Source: Aquamicrobium sp.
Lineage (GTDB): Bacteria > Pseudomonadota > Alphaproteobacteria > Rhizobiales > Rhizobiaceae
DNA length: 64,000 bases
Reading direction: 5' to 3'
Assembly (NCBI GenBank): GCA_019739225.1
Contig: JAHHDT010000006.1
Span: 1,039,501 to 1,103,500 of the forward strand
Of this stretch, positions 1 to 9,247 are shown in pieces. The stretch's first letter is position 1. Each line of letters begins with the position of its first letter. The notes under the pieces are model-generated. The model made no database searches, was not told the origin of the DNA, and saw only the letters and a program-made list of their open reading frames with translations. A program made the position numbers and the translations under genes.

Positions 1-299
1 ACGCGATCTGCGAGATGTTCCCGATGTTCACGCGCATGAAGATGCTGCGCTCGTGGGGCGGCATCGTCGACGTAACGCCCGACCGCTCGCCGATCATGGC
101 GAAGACGCCGGTGAAGGGGCTCTACGTCAATTGCGGATGGGGCACAGGTGGCTTCAAGGCCACGCCCGGCTCGGGCCATGTGTTTGCCCATACGATCGCG
201 CGCGACGAACCGCATGCGATCAATGCGCCGTTCACGCTGGAGCGTTTCCGCACCGGACGGCTGATCGACGAGGCGGCAGCGGCCGCCGTGGCGCACTGA
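1..299 (+). CDS. soxB: Sarcosine oxidase subunit beta, C-terminal end (partial)
   Basis: Only the last ~98 codons are present; the gene enters from before the window and stops with TGA at 297-299. The FAD-containing beta subunit of heterotetrameric sarcosine oxidase demethylates sarcosine to glycine in the cytoplasm, delivering formaldehyde or 5,10-methylene-THF and H2O2. The visible part carries the conserved tail of the DAO-type oxidoreductase fold: the run around '[10 protein letters not shown]' and the glycine-rich '[16 protein letters not shown]' that closes over the flavin in this family. Downstream soxD, soxA and soxG on the same strand confirm the assignment. The usual order is soxB-soxD-soxA-soxG; here an alpha/beta hydrolase gene sits directly after soxB. 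Confidence 0.93.
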   Translation, partial: AICEMFPMFTRMKMLRSWGGIVDVTPDRSPIMAKTPVKGLYVNCGWGTGGFKATPGSGHVFAHTIARDEPHAINAPFTLERFRTGRLIDEAAAAAVAH

Positions 300-308
300 G
301 TTCGTTCA

Positions 309-1133
309 ATGTGGAAGGTCGACCAGCGAACGATGACGCAGGCGGGAGAGGTCGCCTGGGGCCGGGCCGGCAGCGGGCCGGCGCTGGTGCTCGCGCATGG
401 CTGGCCATGGTCGTCGTTTAGCTGGCATCGGGTGATCCCATTGCTTGCCAGGCACTTTACCGTCCACTGGTTCGACATGCCGGGCTACGGCGAATCCGAG
501 ATGCGGCCCGGTCAATCGACCGCGTTGGACGTGCAGGGGCAGGTGTTCGCCGAAATGCTCGACGGGTGGGAGCTTGTGCGTCCGCACGTCGTTGCGCACG
601 ACATGGGCGGTGCGGTCGCTCTGCGAGCCCATCTGCTGGGCGGCGTCGACTACGACAGGCTCGTGCTCATGAATGTCGTCGCGCTCAGCCCATGGGGCTC
701 GGCGTTCTTCGACCATGTCGGCCGCCATATCGAGGCTTTTACAGGACTGCCGCCGCACATCCATGAGGCGGTCGTGGGCGCGTATATCCAGGGTGCCCTG
801 GTCAATAAACTCGCGGATGGCGATCTCGACCGGCTTCGCGCGCCATGGCTGAGCGAGGCGGGGCGGGCGAGCTTCTATGCCCAGTTCGCGCAGGCCGATG
901 AGCGTTTGACCGGTGACTTCGAAGACAGGCTTGCGGACATACGCTGCCCGGTCGCGATCCTGTGGGGAGAAGCCGACCCCTGGATCCCGATCGCGCGGGG
1001 CCGACTGCTGCACGAGAAGATACCACATTCGAGCTTCGAGGCGCTGGCCGGTGTCGGCCATCTGCCACAGCTCGAAGCCCCGGAACCCGTTACCGCGCGT
1101 CTGCTCGACGCGCTTTCGAAAACAGGCGAGTAG
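309..1133 (+). CDS. Alpha/beta hydrolase (dehalogenase/epoxide-hydrolase type) inside the sox operon
   Basis: A 274-residue alpha/beta hydrolase-fold protein. The oxyanion region is 'HGWPWSSFSW'. The nucleophile elbow reads 'VAHDMGGAVALR', which puts Asp rather than Ser at the nucleophile position, as in fluoroacetate/haloacetate dehalogenases and soluble epoxide hydrolases. An acid Asp ('WGEADPW') and the catalytic His ('GVGHLPQLEAP') are in place near the C terminus. It starts 9 nt after soxB and ends 8 nt before soxD, so it is almost certainly co-transcribed with them. There is no clear ribosome site at 309; an in-frame ATG at 333 is the alternative start. The substrate is unknown; hydrolysis of a haloacetate, an epoxide or an ester is inferred from the elbow only. 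Confidence 0.85.
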   Translation: MWKVDQRTMTQAGEVAWGRAGSGPALVLAHGWPWSSFSWHRVIPLLARHFTVHWFDMPGYGESEMRPGQSTALDVQGQVFAEMLDGWELVRPHVVAHDMGGAVALRAHLLGGVDYDRLVLMNVVALSPWGSAFFDHVGRHIEAFTGLPPHIHEAVVGAYIQGALVNKLADGDLDRLRAPWLSEAGRASFYAQFAQADERLTGDFEDRLADIRCPVAILWGEADPWIPIARGRLLHEKIPHSSFEALAGVGHLPQLEAPEPVTARLLDALSKTGE

Positions 1134-1141
1134 GGAAAGCC

Positions 1142-1435
1142 ATGCTGCTGATCCGTTGCCCCTATTGTGAAGAAGAACGACCGGAGCTCGAATTCCGGCA
1201 TGCCGGCGAGGCGCATCTCGTCAGGCCGTCGAACATCACCGAGATGAGCGACGAGGATTTCGAGGGCTACTTCTTCATCCGGCAGAATCCCAAGGGGCTC
1301 GTCTACGAACGCTGGCGGCACATCCACGGCTGCGCGCGCTTCTTCAACGCCGTGCGCGACACGGTGAGCGACAAGTTCGTGATGACTTACAAGGCCGGCG
1401 AGAAGAAGCCTGTCATCAAGGGAGCAGCCGAATGA
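1142..1435 (+). CDS. soxD: Sarcosine oxidase subunit delta
   Basis: A 97-residue small zinc-binding subunit of heterotetrameric sarcosine oxidase. Cys6, Cys9, His59 and Cys63 ('RCPYC' ... 'HIHGC') match the zinc ligand pattern of the family, and the length is typical (about 85-110 aa). It is a structural subunit that packs against the alpha and beta subunits and has no redox cofactor. The ATG at 1142 follows the hydrolase stop by 8 nt with 'agggaaag' as a plausible ribosome site. Its TGA overlaps the soxA ATG (ATGA at 1432-1435), so translation of the two is probably coupled. Confidence 0.95.
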   Translation: MLLIRCPYCEEERPELEFRHAGEAHLVRPSNITEMSDEDFEGYFFIRQNPKGLVYERWRHIHGCARFFNAVRDTVSDKFVMTYKAGEKKPVIKGAAE

Positions 1436-4425
1436 CCGCGCCGTTCCGCATCGCAGGCAAGGGCCGTCTGACGCCCGCCAGAGTAGCGCGCTTCACGTTC
1501 GATGGCGCCGGCTATGCGGGGCTGGAGGGCGACACGCTCGCCTCGGCCCTGCTCGCAAATGGCGTCCATCTCGTCGGTCGGTCGTTCAAGTATCACCGGC
1601 CGCGTGGCTTCCTTTCGGCGGGTGCCGAGGAGCCGAACGCCTTGGTAGGCATCCATCGCGACGCCGCGCGCAAGACACCCAATGTACGCGCGACGGTCCA
1701 GGAACTCTATGACGGGCTCACAGCCGTCTCGCAGAACCGCTGGCCCTCGTTGAAGATGGATGTGGGCGCCGTCAACGATCTCGCGTCGCCTTTCTTCTCT
1801 GCCGGCTTTTACTACAAGACGTTCATGTGGCCGAAGGCGGCGTGGAAGCATCTCTACGAGCCGCAGATCCGCTCCGCCGCCGGTCTTGGCGTCTCACCTG
1901 ACCAGCCCGATCCCGACCATTACGCGGCACGCTACGCACATTGTGACGTGCTGGTCGTCGGCGGCGGCGCAGCGGGCCTGGCGGCCGCGCTGAGCGCGGC
2001 CGAGGCCGGCGCACGCGTCATCATCGCCGACGAACAGGCGGAGCTTGGCGGCGCGTTGCGGTTTGAGACCGGCACGACGGTCGAAGGCAAGGACGGATGG
2101 GCCTGGGCGACCGAGGCGGCGGCGCGGCTGGCGGCGATGGACAATGTGCGCCTGCTGACCCGCACGACGGCCTTCGGCTATTACGCCCAGAACCTCGTCG
2201 GCCTCGTCGAGCGCGTGACCGACCATCTCGCAGGCCCATTGCCGGATCTGCCGCGTGAGCGGTTGTGGCAGGTGCGGGCCAAGCGTGTGGTGCTGGCGAC
2301 CGGGGCCATCGAGCGGCACATGGTATTTCCCGACAATGATAGGCCGGGCGCGATGCTGGCATCGGCCGCGCGTACCTATCTCAATCACTATGGCGTTGCG
2401 GTCGGCAAGTCGGTCGGCGTCTATACGGCCAACGACTCGGCTTATCATGCCGCGATCGATCTGAAGAAGGCCGGCGTGCATGTCGCGGCGATCGTGGATT
2501 TGCGCGACAACCCGCAAGGCCCGGCCGTTGACGAGGCGAGGGGCCTCGGCATCGAGATCAATGCTGGCCGTGCCGTTACTGGCGTTTCGGGGAGACTGCG
2601 TGTATCGGCCATGACCGTGCAGCCGAAGAACGGCGGCGCCTCGCGCACGATTGCTGTGGACGCGCTACTCACCTCCGCCGGCTGGACGCCGTCCGTGCAT
2701 CTCTTTTCCCAGTCGCGCGGCAAGGTGGCCTTTGACGAGGCCGGCAGGCGATTCCTGCCGGGCACCTACGCGCAGAATTGCGTATCTGTCGGTGCGTGCA
2801 ACGGGACCGACGAACTCGGCGCACTTCTGGGCGAAGCCGCCACCGCCGGCCATGCCGCCGCCAAGGCGGCAGGCATCAAGGTAGGCCGCGTGTCGAAACC
2901 GAAGGCATCGACCGGCGAGGGCTGGGCCGGTGCCATGCTGGGTGCGGCACCTGGGGCCGGCGCCGACTCGAAGGCCAAAGCGTTCGTCGACTTCCAGAAC
3001 GACGTCACCGCCAAGGACATTCGCCAGGCCGTGCGGGAGGGCATGCGCTCGATCGAGCACGTCAAGCGCTTCACCACGAACGGAATGGCGACGGACCAGG
3101 GCAAGACGTCGAACCTGCACGGACTTGCCATTGCCGCAGAGACGCTCGGCAAGCCTATCCCGGAGGTGGGCCTGACGACGTTCCGCGCTCCTTACACGCC
3201 TGTCACCTTCGGAGCGATCGTCAATCACGCACGAGGCAGCCTGTTCGATCCGACGCGGCGTACCGCGATGCATGGCTGGGCCGAAGCGCATGGCGCCGTG
3301 TTCGAGGATGTAGGTCAGTGGAAACGCGCCTGGTATTTCCCACGCGCGGGCGAGGACATGCACGCAGCCGTGAACCGGGAATGCCGCACCGTGCGACAGT
3401 CGGCCGGCATCTTTGATGCGTCGACGCTGGGCAAGATCGAGGTGGTCGGGCCTGACGCCGCGACCTTCATGGAACTGCTCTACACCAATCCGTGGCAGAA
3501 GCTCGCGCCCGGCCGGTGCCGCTATGGCATCATGCTGCGCGAGGATGGTTTCATCTACGATGACGGCGTGGTGGGCAGGCTGGCCGACGATCGTTTCCAT
3601 GTCACCACCACCACAGGCGGTGCGGCGCGCGTGATGAACCACATGGAGGATTATCTCCAGACCGAGTTCCCGCACCTGAAGGTCTATCTCACCTCGATTT
3701 CCGAGCAGTGGGCTGTCATTGCCGTGCAGGGGCCGAAATCCCGCGACATCATCGCGCCGCTGGTTGAGGGCATCGACCTCTCAGACGCCGCGATGCCGCA
3801 TATGTCGGTGCGGGAGGGACGCATCTGCGGTGTGCCGACGCGTCTCTTCCGCATGTCGTTCACCGGCGAGCGGGGCTTCGAAATCAACGTACCCGCGGAC
3901 TACGGGCAGGCTGTGTGGGAGGCGGTCTGGGCTGAGGGCGAAAAGCATGGCGCCTGCGCCTACGGCACCGAGGCGATGCACGTGCTGCGCGCTGAAAAGG
4001 GCTACATCATCGTCGGACAGGAGACCGATGGCACGGTGACGCCGAACGATGCCGGCCTCGACTGGGCTGTCGGCAAGAAGAAGACCGATTTCGTCGGCAT
4101 TCGCGGGTTGATGCGCCCCGACCTCGTCGCTCCGGGGCGCAAGCAGCTCGTCGGGCTAAGAACGAAAGACCCGAAAGTTGTGCTGGAGGAAGGTGCGCAG
4201 ATCGTTGCCGATCCGAACCAGCCGGTTCCGATGAAGATGATCGGACACGTCACCTCGTCCTACTGGTCGGAGAATTGCGGCCATTCGATCGCGCTGGCCC
4301 TCGTTGCCGATGGCCGGGTACAGGCGGGGCAAACGCTGCACGTGCCGATGCCGGACCGCACGATCGAGGTCGAAGTGACCGGAACCGTCTTCTTCGACGA
4401 GAAGGGAGAGCGTCTCGATGGCTAG
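1432..4425 (+). CDS. soxA: Sarcosine oxidase subunit alpha
   Basis: A 997-residue large subunit. The N terminus (about 1-100) is the ferredoxin-fold-like domain of the family. From about residue 172 a Rossmann motif ('VVGGGAAGLAAAL') begins the dinucleotide-binding oxidoreductase half, which holds NAD+ and, with the beta subunit, FMN. From about residue 620 to the end there is an aminomethyltransferase (GcvT-like) domain that binds tetrahydrofolate and converts the released formaldehyde to 5,10-methylene-THF. The length fits the ~965-1000 aa family norm. The start overlaps the soxD stop by 4 nt and the end overlaps the soxG start by 8 nt, so the operon is compact. Confidence 0.96.
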   Translation: MTAPFRIAGKGRLTPARVARFTFDGAGYAGLEGDTLASALLANGVHLVGRSFKYHRPRGFLSAGAEEPNALVGIHRDAARKTPNVRATVQELYDGLTAVSQNRWPSLKMDVGAVNDLASPFFSAGFYYKTFMWPKAAWKHLYEPQIRSAAGLGVSPDQPDPDHYAARYAHCDVLVVGGGAAGLAAALSAAEAGARVIIADEQAELGGALRFETGTTVEGKDGWAWATEAAARLAAMDNVRLLTRTTAFGYYAQNLVGLVERVTDHLAGPLPDLPRERLWQVRAKRVVLATGAIERHMVFPDNDRPGAMLASAARTYLNHYGVAVGKSVGVYTANDSAYHAAIDLKKAGVHVAAIVDLRDNPQGPAVDEARGLGIEINAGRAVTGVSGRLRVSAMTVQPKNGGASRTIAVDALLTSAGWTPSVHLFSQSRGKVAFDEAGRRFLPGTYAQNCVSVGACNGTDELGALLGEAATAGHAAAKAAGIKVGRVSKPKASTGEGWAGAMLGAAPGAGADSKAKAFVDFQNDVTAKDIRQAVREGMRSIEHVKRFTTNGMATDQGKTSNLHGLAIAAETLGKPIPEVGLTTFRAPYTPVTFGAIVNHARGSLFDPTRRTAMHGWAEAHGAVFEDVGQWKRAWYFPRAGEDMHAAVNRECRTVRQSAGIFDASTLGKIEVVGPDAATFMELLYTNPWQKLAPGRCRYGIMLREDGFIYDDGVVGRLADDRFHVTTTTGGAARVMNHMEDYLQTEFPHLKVYLTSISEQWAVIAVQGPKSRDIIAPLVEGIDLSDAAMPHMSVREGRICGVPTRLFRMSFTGERGFEINVPADYGQAVWEAVWAEGEKHGACAYGTEAMHVLRAEKGYIIVGQETDGTVTPNDAGLDWAVGKKKTDFVGIRGLMRPDLVAPGRKQLVGLRTKDPKVVLEEGAQIVADPNQPVPMKMIGHVTSSYWSENCGHSIALALVADGRVQAGQTLHVPMPDRTIEVEVTGTVFFDEKGERLDG

Positions 4426-4969
4426 AACCGAAGCCGCCCGCAGCCCGGTGCTTGAAGGCCGGATGGCCGGTCACCCATGGGTCACCGTCACGCCGGCAGA
4501 GCCCGCGATGCGCATTTCGCTCCGTGCCCCGGCAGAAAGTGTCGCAGCGCTATCACGCGCGCTCGGCTTGAAGCTGCCGCAGTCGCCCAAGCAGTCTGCG
4601 CGGAAGGACGATCGCGCGGCACTCTGGCTGGGACCTGACGAATGGCTGCTGATCGATCGCGCCGACGGCGGCCTCGATACGCCGTTTCAGCGGATCAAGG
4701 CGTTCCATTCGGCGGTCGATGTCTCGCATCGCAATGTCGGAATCGTGGTCGAAGGTGAGGGCGCCGAGGCAACAATTGCTGCAGGCTGTCCGCAGGACGT
4801 TTCGCTGCAGGCATTTCCGGTAGGCGCGTGTTCGCGGACCGTGCTGGGCAAGATTGAAATCGTGCTGTGGCGCACTGCCGAAACGGAGTTCCGCGTGGAG
4901 TGCTGGCGGTCGTTTGCCGACTATGCCTTCACGTTTCTTGCCGAGGCCGCGCGAGACGCCAACGGCTAG
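4418..4969 (+). CDS. soxG: Sarcosine oxidase subunit gamma
   Basis: A 183-residue SoxG-family protein, the gamma subunit of heterotetrameric sarcosine oxidase. It resembles the N-terminal part of the GcvT fold ('WLGPDEWLLI' and 'DVSHRNVGIVVEG' are typical) and serves as a structural subunit. Its ATG lies inside the last codons of soxA, and 'gagaagggagagcg' just upstream serves as a ribosome site. It is the last gene of the sox operon. The stop codon overlaps by 4 nt, tail to tail, with the convergent c-di-GMP gene, so no dedicated intrinsic terminator fits between them. Confidence 0.93.
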   Translation: MARTEAARSPVLEGRMAGHPWVTVTPAEPAMRISLRAPAESVAALSRALGLKLPQSPKQSARKDDRAALWLGPDEWLLIDRADGGLDTPFQRIKAFHSAVDVSHRNVGIVVEGEGAEATIAAGCPQDVSLQAFPVGACSRTVLGKIEIVLWRTAETEFRVECWRSFADYAFTFLAEAARDANG

Positions 4970-7665
4970 GCCGTCTTGCGCCAGCGCCGCGATTGCACGA
5001 ACCCGACGAGATCGGTTGCGCTCATGGCCTTTGCGAAGGCGTAACCCTGAAGCGCATTGCAGCCGAGCTGCCGCAGCACCTTTGCGTGCTCCATGGTTTC
5101 GACGCCCTCTGCGAGCACTTCGATTCCAAGGGATCGACCGATGTCGATGATGGAACCCACGAGCTGCCGCTGCCCGGCCGAATGCACGATCGGCATCACG
5201 AGCTGGCGGTCGATCTTGAGGCGGCGCGGCTTCAGCTTCATGAGGCTTACGATCGACGCGTATCCGGTGCCGAAATCATCGATCTCGATGTCGATGCCCA
5301 GTTCCTTGATCTGGTCGACGTTCCAGGTGATGACCTCGTCATTGTCGTCGAGAAAGATCGATTCCACGAGCTCGAACGAGACCGTACCGGGCTTGATGTC
5401 CATCTGGCGCAGGCTCTTGATCAGTTCATCATCGTGAAGACGGCGCGCCGAGACATTGACGGAGGTCTTCGGAATGCCGAGGCCGATCTCCTCCCACCGA
5501 TTGAAATCAACCAGCGCCTGTTCGAGGATGATGCGGTCGATGGTTGAGACGACGTTGAGTTCTTCGGCGATCTTGAGAAACGCGTTGGGGGCCAGGAGGC
5601 CTTCGCGCGGATGGTTCCAGCGCGCCAGCGCTTCGACTCCGATCACCTCCAGTGTCTCCGCGTCGAACTGCGGCTGGTAGTGGGCCACGAACTGGCGCTG
5701 CTCGAGGCCGGAGAGGATGTTGTCGGCGACCCGCTTGGTGGTGATGATTTCCGTCTGCAGCGCGTCGTTGAAGAACTGGTGACGGTTGCGGCCGCGTTCC
5801 TTGGCCCGGTACAGGGCGATGTCGGCGTTGACCAGCAGACGCGTCGGATCGGCCAGCGAATCCATGTCGGTTGCGATGCCGATCGAAACACCGACGCGGC
5901 AATCGTGCCCGCCGTAGCTAAGCGGCTGCTGCATGCGCTCGATGATGCGTTCGGAGAGTTTGGCCAGGCCACGGATGGAAGGGTTGCCCGCACCGGTTTG
6001 CCAGCGCCGAACGACAACGAACTCGTCGCCGCCGACACGGGCCACGAAGTCGCCGGGCTCGACCGTCGCGCGCAGGATGCTTGCCGCGTGAACCAGCATG
6101 GCGTCGCCGGCTGAATGCCCCAGAGTATCGTTGATCTGCTTGAAACGGTCGAGATCGATCTGGAGCAGGGCCGCCGTCTCTTTTCCGTCGGCGAACTGTC
6201 GAGCGTGGTCGGCCAGCACGTCATCGAGATAGCGCCGGTTGGGCAGGCCGGTCAGCGAATCGTGCAATGCGTTGTGCTCGATGCGCGCTTTCGCCCGCTC
6301 CAGCTCGGAGTTGCGTGCCTCGGTCAGGGCATTGGCGCGCTTCAGCTCCTCGTTGAGCGCGACGTCGGCTGTCACATCCCAGTTGACTCCCAGGATTTTC
6401 GCTGGCGAGCCGGGGTCGCGATAGACTGCGCCGATCGCACGGATGTGTCGGACCTCTCCATCAGGCAACAGCAGCCGGTATTCCGACAGATAGCGGCCGG
6501 ACCTTTCGATCGCTGTCCGGAATTCCTCTTCGGCCTGTTCGATATCTTCCGGGTGGAGCCGACCGGCCCAGGAGGTGTAGTCGCGCGCGCCTTCGTCTTG
6601 CGGATGGCCGTAGAGCTCGTTCATGCGGTCGTCCCAGAACAGCTCGTTGCTGTCGATGTTCAGCTCCCACACGCCAACGCGGGACGTATCGAGTGCGAGA
6701 CCGAGACGGCGTGACATGCGCGCAAGCTGCAACTCGCGCCGCTTGAGTTCGCGAATGTGGCTGAGGCGCTCCTCGATCAGACGGCCCATGACCAGGACGG
6801 GGACCATGATGAGTGCGCCGGCAAGCAGGATGAGCAGGCGAAGCGCCCAGGCGTTGTCCGGCGTTCCAGACCACCCGCCTTTCGGTATCGCCGCGATCCG
6901 CCAGGAACCGGAAGGCAATATGACGTCGGCTATGACAGGGTTGTCGGCAGATGCGGCCCCCGAGCCATAAAATCGCGTGCCGTCGGCGCCCGTGCCGTCC
7001 TGGCCCGTCAGATCGATATCGATCGGCAGATCTGGATTGAGCAATCCGCTCTGCGCGTAGAGCTTTTCGGCGTCGACCACCGCGGAAACGATACCCCAGA
7101 AGTTTTCGCTGCCGTCGGGGCCAGTTGCGAAAACGGGAAATCGCCCGATGAAGCCTTTGCCGCCCTGCACCAGGTCGACCGGTCCCGCAAGAACGAGGTC
7201 ACCGGTCTCGCGGGCGCGCAAGGCCGCGGCGCGCTGCGCGTCGTTTTGATTGTAGTCGAGACCGAGGGCGCTTTCGTTCCCTTCTAACGGGTAGATCAGG
7301 TTGACGACCAGATCGCGCGCAACTGCGATGTGACGGATCTGCGAACGCTCCTGCAGCAGCGCCGCCGCGAGAGTGGCGAAGCGCTCCTGGTCCATTTCGG
7401 GTTCGGTGGAAAGGGTGGCGACCAGTCCTCGTACAAGCTGGATATTGCCGTTGATGTTGCCTTCGAGCTTTGCTCGGATGAGGCTCACCTGGCCCAGCAC
7501 CTTGCTGTGGAGGTCGTGCTGGAAAACCTGCCGGTTCTGCTGCTCTGCAAACAGCCATGCCAGCGCAATGACAACCAGAGCCAGAAGGGCCGGAACATTC
7601 GTGGCCCTGAAAATGGGTGTGCGTGACCCCTGGGAGCCAGTTGCAGAAAACTTCACAATACCCAC
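4966..7665 (-). CDS. Membrane CHASE-PAS-GGDEF-EAL c-di-GMP turnover protein
   Basis: An 899-residue bifunctional diguanylate cyclase/phosphodiesterase candidate. A membrane segment at about 25-42, an extracytoplasmic region of ~225 residues resembling a CHASE sensor, and a second hydrophobic segment at about 272-292 give a periplasmic ligand-sensing module. A PAS domain (about 325-440) and a short coiled coil follow. The GGDEF domain keeps an intact 'RVGGDEF' active site and the EAL domain keeps 'EALARW' and 'DDFGTGYAS', so both activities could be real. The ligand is unknown. The gene is convergent with soxG and divergent from the HAD gene, with an 83-nt shared promoter region at 7666-7748. 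Confidence 0.92.
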   Translation of the reverse strand: MGIVKFSATGSQGSRTPIFRATNVPALLALVVIALAWLFAEQQNRQVFQHDLHSKVLGQVSLIRAKLEGNINGNIQLVRGLVATLSTEPEMDQERFATLAAALLQERSQIRHIAVARDLVVNLIYPLEGNESALGLDYNQNDAQRAAALRARETGDLVLAGPVDLVQGGKGFIGRFPVFATGPDGSENFWGIVSAVVDAEKLYAQSGLLNPDLPIDIDLTGQDGTGADGTRFYGSGAASADNPVIADVILPSGSWRIAAIPKGGWSGTPDNAWALRLLILLAGALIMVPVLVMGRLIEERLSHIRELKRRELQLARMSRRLGLALDTSRVGVWELNIDSNELFWDDRMNELYGHPQDEGARDYTSWAGRLHPEDIEQAEEEFRTAIERSGRYLSEYRLLLPDGEVRHIRAIGAVYRDPGSPAKILGVNWDVTADVALNEELKRANALTEARNSELERAKARIEHNALHDSLTGLPNRRYLDDVLADHARQFADGKETAALLQIDLDRFKQINDTLGHSAGDAMLVHAASILRATVEPGDFVARVGGDEFVVVRRWQTGAGNPSIRGLAKLSERIIERMQQPLSYGGHDCRVGVSIGIATDMDSLADPTRLLVNADIALYRAKERGRNRHQFFNDALQTEIITTKRVADNILSGLEQRQFVAHYQPQFDAETLEVIGVEALARWNHPREGLLAPNAFLKIAEELNVVSTIDRIILEQALVDFNRWEEIGLGIPKTSVNVSARRLHDDELIKSLRQMDIKPGTVSFELVESIFLDDNDEVITWNVDQIKELGIDIEIDDFGTGYASIVSLMKLKPRRLKIDRQLVMPIVHSAGQRQLVGSIIDIGRSLGIEVLAEGVETMEHAKVLRQLGCNALQGYAFAKAMSATDLVGFVQSRRWRKTA

Positions 7666-7748
7666 CTGCCTGTGAGGCGGTTAGCCAGTCCAAGTCTGGA
7701 ACGACCGTTGCATGAACTGCTTAAATTAGGATTTAGAGAAATAGGCAA

Positions 7749-8471
7749 ATGTCTATGGCGAGGGAACGTGCGCCTGTGAAGAGACTGTCCACCATCGGTT
7801 TCGATGCCGACGACACGCTTTGGCAGAACGAACAGTTCTTCCGTTTGACCGAGGCGCGGTTCGCGGAACTGCTGGCTGATCATGCGGACTCCGATCATCT
7901 GATCGATCGGTTGCTGGAAGCCGAGAAGCGCAATCTCGGACACTATGGCTTCGGCATCAAGGGTTTCACGCTCTCGATGATCGAAACCGCAGTCGAAGTG
8001 ACCGAGGGACGGGTGCCGGCGAACGTGATCGGCGAAATCCTGGCGGCCGGGCGCGAGATGCTTAGACACCCGGTGGAAACCTTGCCGCATGTGCGGGAGA
8101 CGCTGAAAGACCTCGCCGGCTCGTACCGGCTGGTGCTCATCACCAAGGGAGACCTGTTCGATCAGGAACGAAAGCTGGCCCAGTCGGGACTGGGCGACTT
8201 CTTCGACGCCGTCGAGATCGTCAGCGACAAGAGCGCCAGCACGTATGAGCGCGTGTTCTCACGCCATGGCGACGGCGCCGAGAACGCCATGATGGTGGGC
8301 AATTCGCTGAAGTCGGACGTCGCGCCAGCGATCGAGGCGGGGAGCTGGGGGGTGTACGTTCCGCACGAGCTGACATGGGTGCTGGAGCGGATCGAGGCAC
8401 CGGAAGAGCATCCACGCTACCGGCAGATCGAGCATCTGGGGCAGCTCCGCGAGCTGATCGCGAAGCTCTAG
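7749..8471 (+). CDS. HAD-family hydrolase
   Basis: A 240-residue haloacid-dehalogenase-superfamily phosphatase-like protein. Motif I is 'GFDADDTLW' with nucleophile Asp19 and general acid Asp21; motif II is 'LITKGD'; motif IV is 'MVGNSLKSDVAPA'. A helical cap lies between motifs I and II, as in YjjG/phosphoglycolate-phosphatase-like HADs. The substrate cannot be told from sequence. An in-frame ATG at 7755 is an equally good start. The stop overlaps the end of the convergent SDR gene by 4 nt. Confidence 0.88.
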   Translation: MSMARERAPVKRLSTIGFDADDTLWQNEQFFRLTEARFAELLADHADSDHLIDRLLEAEKRNLGHYGFGIKGFTLSMIETAVEVTEGRVPANVIGEILAAGREMLRHPVETLPHVRETLKDLAGSYRLVLITKGDLFDQERKLAQSGLGDFFDAVEIVSDKSASTYERVFSRHGDGAENAMMVGNSLKSDVAPAIEAGSWGVYVPHELTWVLERIEAPEEHPRYRQIEHLGQLRELIAKL

Positions 8472-9244
8472 ATCGACGTTATCCCGCCGTCGGCGGCAAG
8501 CGTCTGGCCGGTCATGAAACCGTTCTCGGGGCTCGCCGCGAACAGGATCACCTCGACGATTTCGTCGACTTCGCCCAGCCGCCTCATCGGTACGCCGCGA
8601 ACCAGTTCGGCCTCGCTCGCCTTGCGATCCTCCTCGGCAGCCGGCAATGATTTCTCGACCATCGCGGTGCGTGCGAAGGAGGGACAGACGGCGTTTACAC
8701 GCACGCCCTTGGTGGCGTATTCGGCCGCCGCCGACCGGGTAAGTCCGACCACGCCATGCTTGGCAGCCGCATAGACGGAAAGCCGTGGTGCTCCGGCGAT
8801 GCCGGCCACGGACGCGATGTTGACGATCGCGCTGCGTTTTCCCTCTGCGCGAAAGCGCCGCTCCATCGACGGAAGCTGGTGCTTAAGCGCGTAGAACACG
8901 CCGAGCAAGTCGACTTCGATGACTTTGCGCGCGTCGTCGGATGCGATGTTGGGCAGCTTCATCATGTCGTGGACGATGCCGGCATTGTTCAGCGCTACGT
9001 CGAGCCCGCCGAAGCGCTTTTCCGCCAGCGCTACGAGTTCTTTCGAAAGGTTTTCGTCCGCAATGTCGCCGGCAAGCACGGCGGTTTCGGCATCAATCGC
9101 CGACGCGGTTTCCTCCAGGCGGGCGGGGTCAAGGTCGGACAGGACCAGGCGGGCGCCTTCGGCCGCGAAGCGTTCCGCCGCACGGCGGCCGAAACCGCCG
9201 GTGGCACCCGTCACCAGCACTGTCAGACCCGAAAACCGCGCCAT
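8468..9244 (-). CDS. SDR-family oxidoreductase
   Basis: A 258-residue classical short-chain dehydrogenase/reductase. The cofactor motif is 'VTGATGGFGRR' near residue 12, with Asp in 'LSDLD' after beta-2, which favours NAD(H). 'NNAG' and the catalytic 'YAAAKHG' (Tyr/Lys about 155-159) are present. It is the last gene of a minus-strand operon, lying 3 nt after the kinase-like gene, with MaoC and a second SDR further upstream. The context points to oxidation or reduction of a hydroxyacyl- or ketoacyl-CoA. An LvaD-like role (4-oxo/4-hydroxyacyl-CoA) is possible but inferred. Confidence 0.9.
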   Translation of the reverse strand: MARFSGLTVLVTGATGGFGRRAAERFAAEGARLVLSDLDPARLEETASAIDAETAVLAGDIADENLSKELVALAEKRFGGLDVALNNAGIVHDMMKLPNIASDDARKVIEVDLLGVFYALKHQLPSMERRFRAEGKRSAIVNIASVAGIAGAPRLSVYAAAKHGVVGLTRSAAAEYATKGVRVNAVCPSFARTAMVEKSLPAAEEDRKASEAELVRGVPMRRLGEVDEIVEVILFAASPENGFMTGQTLAADGGITSI

Positions 9245-9247
9245 GCG

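Noticed and set aside
4970..7600. Several long plus-strand frames opposite the c-di-GMP gene
   Set aside because: All are high-GC antisense shadows; the minus strand has contiguous PAS, GGDEF and EAL domains.
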